Shown: positions 1 through 4,709 of the stretch, piece after piece
How the letters are laid out: each line of letters begins with the position of its first letter
Position numbering within the stretch: position 1 is the first letter of the stretch
Position numbers and translations under genes: made by a program
The notes under the pieces: generated by a model
Databases searched by the model: none
What the model was told of the DNA's origin: nothing
The model's input: only the letters and a program-made list of their open reading frames with translations
Assembly: GCA_025924845.1 (NCBI GenBank)
Contig: JAICHN010000357.1
Coordinates: 1 to 5,454, forward strand
DNA: 5,454 nucleotides
Source: Chloroflexota bacterium
Lineage (GTDB): Bacteria > Chloroflexota > UBA5177 > JANWHV01
Direction of reading: 5' to 3'

Positions 1-102
1 CCCGGCTGCGCGATCCAGATTGGGAGCGGGCTCCGCGCTCAGGGTGTGCGCATAACGGTGGTCCATCCGGTGGAGTTGCTGGACCGAGCGTACGCCCAAT
101 AA
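1..102 (+). CDS. C-terminal fragment of an upstream protein (partial, unrecognised)
   Basis: Frame 1 is open from the window edge to a TAA at 100-102 and encodes 33 residues ending in HPVELLDRAYAQ. The composition looks like a real protein end: a Gly-Val-Arg-Ile-Thr-Val-Val strand followed by a Pro-x-Glu-Leu helix. A perfect GC hairpin begins 5 nt after the stop, as expected at a gene end. The strand-then-'P-EL'-helix layout loosely resembles the end of WYL-type regulators, but this is too short to assign. The 5' part lies outside the window, so it could also be a chance open frame. Confidence 0.35.
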   Translation, partial: PGCAIQIGSGLRAQGVRITVVHPVELLDRAYAQ

Positions 103-106
103 CTCT

Positions 107-121
107 TGCCGGAAGCCGGCA
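107..121 (+). terminator. GC hairpin just after the upstream stop codon, terminator-like
   Basis: TGCCGG (107-112) and CCGGCA (116-121) form a perfect 6-bp stem with an AAG loop, starting 5 nt after the TAA at 100-102. There is no T-tract after the stem (CATTCCA follows), so it is not a canonical intrinsic terminator. The position suggests 3'-end formation or mRNA protection for the upstream gene. Confidence 0.35.
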
Positions 122-128
122 CATTCCA

Positions 129-201
129 GATCCCGCCAGTCGGCTTACGTGGCAGGATCAACAGGAGGAATCCTCGCGAGAATGAGGATGGCCAGATCCT
201 G
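129..201 (+). promoter_or_regulatory. Structured leader upstream of the YbjQ-family gene
   Basis: Several inverted repeats compete here. GATCC-c-GCCA (129-138) pairs with TGGC-a-GGATC (150-159), giving a 9-bp stem with one mismatch and an 11-nt loop. CAGGATC (153-159) can instead pair with GATCCTG (195-201). ATCCTC (170-175) pairs with GAGGAT (184-189). The first and second pairings share 153-159 and exclude each other, as in attenuators or switch-type leaders. An AGGAGG (163-168) sits between the arms. No known riboswitch family was recognised and no T-tract follows, so the regulatory role is inferred. Confidence 0.3.
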
Positions 202-243
202 TACCATCGAGATTGGTGCTGAATGAGCCGAGAGAGGTGAGAG

Positions 244-567
244 ATGCTCATCACTACTACCGAGAATGTTCATGGCTACCGCGTCCTCGATGTGAAGGGT
301 GAAGTGTTCGGTCTCGTAGTGCGCAGCCGGGGCATTGGGGGCAATATCATGGCCGGCCTGCGCTCACTCAAGGGTGGTGAGATCAAGGAATATACATCCC
401 TGCTCGAAACCACGCGCCGTGACGCCGTGGATCGTATGGTGCAGAATGCTCAGGCCATGGGGGCCAACGCCGTAATCATGATGCGGTTCGACTCGTCGGA
501 GATCGGTGATACGATGTCCGAAATCGTGGCCTACGGTACCGCCGTGGTGCTGGAACGCGAAGGATAG
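244..567 (+). CDS. YbjQ/UPF0145 family protein (DUF74, putative heavy-metal-binding domain)
   Basis: This complete 107-residue protein has the same length as E. coli YbjQ as I recall it. Family features are visible in order: an N-terminal strand LITTTENVHGYRV; the G-V-FGLVVRS-G strand; a variable 'NIMAGLRSLKGGEIKEY' linker with the Gly-Gly turn; a helix with ARR-type charge and 'A-AMGANAVI' (about residues 68-78); and a final strand 'EIVAYGTAVVLE'. Family members are small cytoplasmic proteins thought to form oligomeric rings. The heavy-metal-binding label is by annotation only and the biochemical role is unknown. The ATG at 244 is set by AGAGGTGA at 233-240, close to the anti-SD complement and well spaced. 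It has no close functional neighbour here; the next gene is about 270 bp away. No signal peptide or membrane segment is present. Confidence 0.9.
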   Translation: MLITTTENVHGYRVLDVKGEVFGLVVRSRGIGGNIMAGLRSLKGGEIKEYTSLLETTRRDAVDRMVQNAQAMGANAVIMMRFDSSEIGDTMSEIVAYGTAVVLEREG

Positions 568-637
568 TCCTCACACACTAGCGTGACCTTTGAGCGCTTC
601 GCTCCGTTGCCCTATCAGGGACAGACCCACGGGCGGT

Positions 638-690
638 GCACGCGCCGTGCCTGGCCCGCGAATGCCGGCCCTGTCGGGTGCTGGGCCAGG
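638..690 (+). repeat. Tandem GC-rich hairpins between the YbjQ-family gene and the sigma factor
   Basis: GCACG (638-642) and CGTGC (646-650) form a 5-bp stem with a 3-nt loop. CCTGGCCC (650-657) and GGGCCAGG (683-690) form a perfect 8-bp stem around a 25-nt loop, extendable by G-U pairs at its base. The gap 568-838 holds no other convincing gene. The hairpins lie 70-120 nt downstream of the YbjQ-family stop and lack a T-tract. They may act as a weak terminator or as part of the sigma mRNA leader. An AAGGGG purine run (697-702) follows directly, near a possible upstream GTG start at 710. Confidence 0.4.
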
Positions 691-838
691 TGTCGGAAGG
701 GGTACGCGAGTGATGATAGGGCAATTGCTCGCCGAGGGCGTGATCGACACGCCATGGCATGCAATAAAGCCGTCGCGCGCGATCTTCGGCCGGCGGGGAA
801 CAAGTGGACACGGCCGGAGCGCCGGAGTCGGGAGGTTG

Positions 839-1489
839 ATGGCTGGGCAGGTTGAGCCTACCGCCGCGGAATCGGAGCAGAACGCCACCGAGCGTGAGCC
901 GGTGGGCGCCGTATTGTACGCGCGGATGGATGACGCGACGCTGGTCGCGGCGGCTAAACAATCGCCCGAGGCGTTCGGCGCGCTCTATGAGCGGCATGTA
1001 CGTTCGGTCTTTGCTTTTTGCTTCAGCAAGCTCCATGATGGCCACCTGGCCGAAGATCTCACATCGCAGACCTTCCTTCAGGCGCTGCGCGCCCTACCGC
1101 GCTATCAAGAGCGCGGCACCCCGATCCGGGGCTGGCTGTTCCGCATTGCCGCCAACCTGGTCACCGACCGTCTGCGTACACAACGCCCCGAACAGCCGCT
1201 CAGTGAGCCGCCCCCAGGCTTCGACGATGCCGCGCCATTCGAGCCCGCGGACCCCAAGAGCGAAGCGGAAATTACCAAGTGGGAACAGGCGGATGCTTTT
1301 AATCGGCTGATCGCCGGCCTTAGCCCCGAACAGCAAAGGGTCGTGCGGTTGCGCTTCGTAGATGGGCTGCCCATGGCGGATATCGCGGCGCGCATGGGGC
1401 GGAGCGAGGGAGCGGTCAAGATGCTGCTCATGCGCGCTCTCCAGAACTTGCGCCGCCGACTGGGTGAGGAGGCGAGCCATGCAGGATGA
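839..1489 (+). CDS. ECF-type RNA polymerase sigma factor (sigma-70 family)
   Basis: From the ATG at 839 this is 216 residues. Region 2 spans about residues 31-113: 'DDATLVAAAKQSPEAFGALY', then 'AEDLTSQTFLQAL' and 'IRGWLFRIAANLVTDRLR', the core-binding and -10 recognition part. An acidic, proline-rich linker follows (about 114-150). Region 4 spans about 155-208, with 'LSPEQQRVVRLRFVDGLPMADIAARMG-SEGAVK', the helix-turn-helix for the -35 element. There is no region 1.1 or 3, and no SnoaL-like extension, so it is a compact ECF-type factor. The start is uncertain: ATG 839 has GGGAGG only 3 nt upstream (GGAG at 824-827 is 11 nt away), while an in-frame GTG at 710 has AAGGGG 7 nt upstream and would add 43 residues. 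The conserved domain begins near 926 in either case. The 3' end overlaps the next gene by 11 nt, which suggests co-translation with a regulator that binds it. Target promoters are unknown. Confidence 0.9.
   Translation: MAGQVEPTAAESEQNATEREPVGAVLYARMDDATLVAAAKQSPEAFGALYERHVRSVFAFCFSKLHDGHLAEDLTSQTFLQALRALPRYQERGTPIRGWLFRIAANLVTDRLRTQRPEQPLSEPPPGFDDAAPFEPADPKSEAEITKWEQADAFNRLIAGLSPEQQRVVRLRFVDGLPMADIAARMGRSEGAVKMLLMRALQNLRRRLGEEASHAG
1466..1472 (+). promoter_or_regulatory. Shine-Dalgarno that fixes the start of the membrane regulator
   Basis: GAGGAGG lies 6 nt before the ATG at 1479, inside the last codons of the sigma gene. It selects this ATG over the in-frame ATG at 1362, which would add 39 residues of Arg/Cys-rich sequence that simply reads the sigma region-4 DNA in another frame. 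Confidence 0.85.
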
Positions 1490-2870
1490 CGCACGCGCGG
1501 ACCTGCTGTTCCGCATCCTGGCGGGCGAGGATTTATTACAGGACCACCCGGACGACGCGGAGTTGCGAGCGCTCGCCGAACTGGGGAGCCGGCTGGATAC
1601 ATTGCGTCCCACGATAGCGGCGCTCGATCGGGCTGAACAGGCGTTCAATCCCATTTTTGCTCAAGGTCTGCACCGAACGCTCGTCGCGACTCATCCCGCG
1701 GCGCCTCCTCGGCGCGCCGTACACAACGCCGCTCACGCGGCGACGCGCACCGCGAAGCGGCTGTCGCGTCGGTTCCTTGCCCTTCTGGTGTTGCTGGTGA
1801 TGCTGTTGCTGATCGTCCTGGGGATCGTCATTCAGGGCAACCGGCAGGCCGCCCAGGTCGGCACCGCGGCGCTGACCGCCACTCCGGTGCGACCGGGCAT
1901 TCTCGCCAAGAGCTTCGCGGCGAACGCGCCCCAGGCCGGCGCACCGGCCGGCGGCAGGGCAGGAACGGCGGCGCCCAAGGGGACTGCGTCCTCAAGACTA
2001 GGTTCAGCGACGTTCCAGCCCGGTGCCCAACCCACGCCCACCAACCGCTCCGGGACACAGAGCGTAGCGGGAGGCGTCGGTCCGAACATGGACACCATCG
2101 TGCCGCGCCCGGCGATCCACCCTGGCTCAGTCCGCTACCAGCTCCCGAGCAAGCTGCCGCGGCAGCCTTCGTCAGTGCCGCTGTACCAGGTACGCCGACT
2201 ACCGATCAGCCTGAAGGAGGTACGGACCATCGCGACAAGCTTTACCGGTATGGGCGGGATGACCGGCACTACCCTTCTCAGCTTCAGCGGGGGCGGGGCG
2301 CAACTGGTGATCGATCCTGCTACCGGCGCGATCGACTTTATAGGCACGAAACGGGCCGCCGCTCCGGCTGAATCTACCCCGCCGTTACCCGACTCCAGAG
2401 CGGTGAGAGCGGCGCGCGCCTGGCTGAACACCCACCATTTGCTGCCCCAACAGTCCGGTGCGCTCCGCGTGAAGGTGACGCGACAGGGAGTGCTCACCGT
2501 CATGCACTTCACCCCAGCCCTTGAACTGCCGCTGGGGGCCGACGCCCAAAGCCCGGTGATTACCGTACGAGTGGATGCAGGGGAGAAGGTCGTGAGCGCG
2601 CACGCGGCATGGGCACAATTGAAGCCGGCGGGTACGGCGGCAATACTGCCGCCGTCAGTCGCGGTCTCGCCTGCTGTTGCGCCGCCTACCGCGCACGGCG
2701 GAGCGACGGTAACCGTCACGCCGTTGCTGCTCGTCACCGAGGTGAAACTGCTCTACCAGACGGAGGGTCAGGGAGCCGCGCCGACGCTCCGCCCCGTTTA
2801 CCAACTAACCGGTATGCTGGGAGTACAGACCATCACCCGGACCGTGCCCGCGAGCCGTTCTGGAACCTAA
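1479..2870 (+). CDS. Single-pass membrane protein, probable anti-sigma factor / sigma regulator
   Basis: This 463-residue protein starts inside the sigma gene (11-nt overlap). The N-terminal cytoplasmic part (1-98) is helical and acidic, then basic, with 'NPIFAQGLHRTLVA' (57-70) like the 'PxFaxxLrxxL' segment often placed before the membrane span in sigma-linked proteins. One strong membrane segment lies at about 99-118, preceded by KRLSRR, placing the C-terminus outside. A Pro/Ala/Gly/Thr linker (about 130-235) leads to a globular domain (about 236-385) with 'LVIDPATGAIDFIGTK' and 'VRAARAWLNTHHLLP'. A second P/A-rich linker precedes a last segment ending in 'LRPVYQLTG' (437-445), a pattern I associate with PepSY- or YycH/YycI-like envelope domains. 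No cysteine occurs anywhere, so the zinc HxxxCxxC motif of ZAS anti-sigma factors is absent. The anti-sigma role is inferred from position, topology and size. It could instead be a positive regulator or sensor. Confidence 0.7.
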   Translation: MQDDARADLLFRILAGEDLLQDHPDDAELRALAELGSRLDTLRPTIAALDRAEQAFNPIFAQGLHRTLVATHPAAPPRRAVHNAAHAATRTAKRLSRRFLALLVLLVMLLLIVLGIVIQGNRQAAQVGTAALTATPVRPGILAKSFAANAPQAGAPAGGRAGTAAPKGTASSRLGSATFQPGAQPTPTNRSGTQSVAGGVGPNMDTIVPRPAIHPGSVRYQLPSKLPRQPSSVPLYQVRRLPISLKEVRTIATSFTGMGGMTGTTLLSFSGGGAQLVIDPATGAIDFIGTKRAAAPAESTPPLPDSRAVRAARAWLNTHHLLPQQSGALRVKVTRQGVLTVMHFTPALELPLGADAQSPVITVRVDAGEKVVSAHAAWAQLKPAGTAAILPPSVAVSPAVAPPTAHGGATVTVTPLLLVTEVKLLYQTEGQGAAPTLRPVYQLTGMLGVQTITRTVPASRSGT

Positions 2871-2884
2871 CCGCTGGATTGGCA

Positions 2885-2931
2885 AAACAGGATACTCTTT
2901 CCTTTCGCTACGGGGAGCCATAATCCTGTTT
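2885..2931 (+). repeat. 9-bp inverted repeat in the gap before the unknown gene
   Basis: AAACAGGAT (2885-2893) and ATCCTGTTT (2923-2931) are perfect inverted copies separated by 29 nt, 10 nt before the AGGAGG of the downstream gene. A CATAAT at 2919-2924 resembles a -10 element, but no -35 sits at a proper distance; the TTGGCA at 2879-2884 is too far upstream. This could be an operator, an mRNA stem within an operon or a weak terminator. There is no U-tract, only TTTCTTC. Confidence 0.35.
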
Positions 2932-2954
2932 CTTCTGGAGAGGAGGCGCCGACG

Positions 2955-3719
2955 ATGGACCTTGTATTGCGCGCCTATGACGCGGACGCGGTAGCGCGTG
3001 CCGAGACGGTTCCGGTCGAACTATTGCTGGTTGCGCTGCGCCGAGGCGCCTTGCGAGAGGCGGACAAACGACGCGTAGGGTTGGACGCCGATGAAGACAT
3101 TTATGCTCGTGAGACGATAGCGGAACGCCTCGAAGGACTGATCCAGGAAAACCACGGCGCGGCAAGTCTCAAGATGCTTGCCGCCGCGCCGTCGAAAGAG
3201 GCCGGACCCGTTCCACTGCATGGGGCGGCGATTGACGCCGATGAGGCGCTTGCCCTGCGCGAGGATCTGGTGCGCACTCTCACCTACGGACTGTGGCGGG
3301 CGCCCGAGGCGGTGATATCCCATGTGCTGAGCATAGTCACTGGGCGCCCCGACCCCGCACCTCTCCTGAGCGAGCCGGAGGCGTTCGCGGAACTGGAATC
3401 TGTTCTGGCCATAGCCCAGGATGACGAGGCGTTCGCCGCCCGGTTCGGCGAGCGGATACGGGCGGATCTGGCGCGGGCGAAGAAGCTGGCCGACGCGGCG
3501 GCCGTTCGCCGCGAACTGGCAACCTGCGGACAGGTGCTTGGCCCAATCGCCCGCCTCCTGAAAGGGGCGCGAGCAGGCAACCTGCGTGTGATCGCCTATC
3601 AAGACGAGCCGGGCAGGGACGGCCTGACTCGCTTCCTGGCGGACGATCAGTTCACACCAACGGAGGAGGAGCCGACGTCACCGCCGGTGAGCGCCAATGG
3701 ACACGGCGACCGACGCTGA
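2955..3719 (+). CDS. Unrecognised predominantly helical protein, possible third gene of the sigma operon
   Basis: This complete 254-residue protein has an ATG at 2955 and AGGAGG (2941-2946) 8 nt upstream, so translation is well supported. I do not recognise the family. The sequence is rich in Ala, Leu, Glu and Arg and reads as successive amphipathic helices: about 10-33, 47-66, 94-130 ('DEALALREDLVRTLTYGLW'), 140-163 and 163-206 ('RADLARAKKLADAAAVRREL'). A short 'LRVIAYQDEPGRDGL' segment (210-224) looks like a strand and turn. The last 20 or so residues are acidic, then Pro/Ser/Gly-rich, and probably disordered. There is no signal peptide or membrane span, so it is likely cytoplasmic, and only one cysteine is present (191). 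It lies 84 bp after the membrane regulator on the same strand and could be co-transcribed. A link to the sigma response is inference from position only. Confidence 0.75.
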   Translation: MDLVLRAYDADAVARAETVPVELLLVALRRGALREADKRRVGLDADEDIYARETIAERLEGLIQENHGAASLKMLAAAPSKEAGPVPLHGAAIDADEALALREDLVRTLTYGLWRAPEAVISHVLSIVTGRPDPAPLLSEPEAFAELESVLAIAQDDEAFAARFGERIRADLARAKKLADAAAVRRELATCGQVLGPIARLLKGARAGNLRVIAYQDEPGRDGLTRFLADDQFTPTEEEPTSPPVSANGHGDRR

Positions 3720-3725
3720 TCTGAC

Positions 3726-4412
3726 TCAGCCCTGGCTACGTAGCCTCGCCAATTCGGCCTCCAGTTCCTGGATACGCATCGCCTGGGATTGCACCTCGCG
3801 CTCCTGGAGGCGCAGGCGCCGGTGCTTCTCGTACGGAAACTCCATGGGGCGGCCGTCATGATCGTCAAAGGTTCGCAACAAGGATCCTTCAGCTTTAAAG
3901 GAGATATCAAGACCCAGTGCATGGTAGCGCCCATCCTCGCTCGGACGCCATGGCCGCGCCTCACCTGCCTGACATTGCCAGCCGCGACACCCCTCGCCAA
4001 GCAGGTCGCCGGCCGGATCGAACACCAAATAGTTCGCGATGCCGAGCGCCAGGTAGCCCCATGCCTTGCCCGCGACCGCGTCGACATCATACTCCCAGGT
4101 GGAAGGGCTTGCCACCTCGATGATCAGGTCGGGTAGACCGTCGGCGCGGAGTTGCATCTCGGCTCGTTCGGTGGCGCCGGCCCGGGTGTGCAGCATCACG
4201 TCGGGGACTGGACGCCACGAGGAATGATGCGGATTCACGCAGAGGAATGCGAGTTGGTTGCCGACGTGCCAGGGTAGGTTGCGGTCGGAAGCGACATCCT
4301 GTAGGCTGGTCACGATCGTGAGAATGGCGCGCTGATGCCAATCCGCCCCCACCAAATCCTCCTCGGTGTCGTCGTGCAGCCGACTCTCCGACATCACTCG
4401 TGAGATGCTCAT
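3726..4412 (-). CDS. Uma2 family protein (DUF820, PD-(D/E)xK nuclease fold) with C-terminal coiled coil
   Basis: This complete 228-residue protein shows the Uma2/DUF820 layout. An N-terminal helix contains 'DWHQRAILTIVTSLQDV', followed by 'RPVPDVMLH' (67-75, Asp71), 'LPDLIIEVASPST' (93-105, Glu99), 'DAVAGKAWGYLALGIANYLVFDP' with Lys116, and 'DGRYHALGLDISFKAEG'. Asp71, Glu99 and Lys116 are at the expected PD-(D/E)xK positions, so the nuclease site looks intact. Residues 195-226 form an Arg/Glu/Leu coiled coil ('LQEREVQSQAMRIQELEAEL'), a common tail in this family. Start: GGGAGG (complement of 4420-4425) lies 7 nt from ATG at 4412; a GTG at 4415 would be only 4 nt away. Uma2 genes are often scattered in many copies in Cyanobacteria and Chloroflexota, and their physiological role is unclear. 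The gene converges on the preceding gene with a 6-nt gap and no room for a terminator. Confidence 0.88.
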   Translation of the reverse strand: MSISRVMSESRLHDDTEEDLVGADWHQRAILTIVTSLQDVASDRNLPWHVGNQLAFLCVNPHHSSWRPVPDVMLHTRAGATERAEMQLRADGLPDLIIEVASPSTWEYDVDAVAGKAWGYLALGIANYLVFDPAGDLLGEGCRGWQCQAGEARPWRPSEDGRYHALGLDISFKAEGSLLRTFDDHDGRPMEFPYEKHRRLRLQEREVQSQAMRIQELEAELARLRSQG

Positions 4413-4449
4413 CACTCAACCTCCCGCTTCGCCATGGTTGCGCTAAGAA

Positions 4450-4541
4450 CAGTGTACTCGCTGCGCCGATTGGGCAGCGGGCCCGACCTTGATGGTGAGT
4501 GGGTCCACCGGGCGTGCTCGCCCCTGTGCCGGCGTACACTG
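4450..4541. promoter_or_regulatory. Divergent intergenic region with mirrored GTACACTG motifs
   Basis: The gap between the Uma2 start and the + strand small ORF carries CAGTGTAC (4450-4457) and its exact reverse complement GTACACTG (4534-4541). Each places a TACACT, matching a loose -10 (TAnnnT), about 40-50 nt upstream of the respective start codon, one pointing each way. No good -35 is visible for either. Between them lie two hairpins: CGCTGC/GCAGCG (4459-4464 and 4474-4479), and GGGCG/CGCCC (4510-4514 and 4519-4523). Divergent promoters or a paired regulator site are possible; both are inferred. Confidence 0.3.
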
Positions 4542-4589
4542 AAAGCGTGACTTGCGGGATCATGGCGCCGTGATGGAGGACATGCTCAG

Positions 4590-4709
4590 ATGGAGGCGGA
4601 GAGCGAACGGATGGACGGGGAGCGGGCGCGGCACGAGGGAGCTGAGGCGTACCGCGAGGCCAGGAACGGAGAGGCGCGTCCAGCCGTCGGCATCGCGAAA
4701 CCGGTATGA
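4590..4709 (+). CDS. Small charged ORF translationally coupled to the permease
   Basis: This 39-residue ORF runs from ATG 4590 to TGA 4707-4709. GGAGGA (4575-4580) sits 9 nt upstream, and the stop overlaps the permease ATG as ATGA (4706-4709). The product is strongly charged in its first 30 residues (MEAESERMDGERARHEGAEA, then YREARNGEARP) and looks like one amphipathic helix with no membrane span. Third codon positions are about 79% G/C, in line with the neighbouring genes. The permease ATG has no Shine-Dalgarno of its own, so translation through this ORF may deliver ribosomes to it. It may be a genuine small protein, a coupling leader or a chance frame. I recognise no family. Confidence 0.45.
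   Translation: MEAESERMDGERARHEGAEAYREARNGEARPAVGIAKPV

Noticed and set aside
39..254. Minus-strand 71-codon open frame upstream of the YbjQ-family gene, starting like the Uma2 protein (MMSIS).
   Set aside because: The similarity ends after five residues and comes from the shared 15-mer. The rest has no recognisable motif and overlaps the structured leader.
795..838. GGGAAC (795-800) as an ECF-type -35 element for sigma autoregulation; also GGAAC at 2862-2866.
   Set aside because: No CGTC- or TCTGA-like -10 element follows at 16-17 nt in either case.
578..1045. Minus-strand 155-codon frame opposite the sigma factor.
   Set aside because: It is Arg/Pro/Ser-rich, as is typical of the antisense of a GC-rich gene, and it overlaps the conserved sigma domain.
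1094..1654. Minus-strand frame of 186 codons across the sigma/regulator overlap.
   Set aside because: It is a shadow of two well-supported genes with no ribosome site or domain.
2135..2737. Minus-strand 200-codon frame opposite the membrane regulator.
   Set aside because: The composition mirrors the sense gene and there is no recognisable family. The sense frame has a ribosome site and a membrane span.
2609..2923. Plus-strand 104-codon frame overlapping the end of the membrane regulator.
   Set aside because: It is Arg/Ala-rich out-of-frame reading of the regulator's conserved C-terminus, with no supporting motif.
153..2928. CAGGAT...ATCCTG dyads before both the YbjQ-family gene and the unknown gene as a shared operator.
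   Set aside because: Only the 6-nt core is shared, the spacing differs (37 and 29 nt), and the hexamer also occurs inside coding regions.
3697..3861. Short plus-strand frame starting MDTATDADL at the end of the unknown gene.
   Set aside because: It has a weak ribosome site and runs antisense to the Uma2 coiled coil, giving Ser/Arg-rich sequence.
4087..4563. Minus-strand 158-codon frame covering the intergenic region and the Uma2 5' half.
   Set aside because: It overlaps the Uma2 catalytic region in another frame and is Arg/Ser/Pro-rich without motifs.
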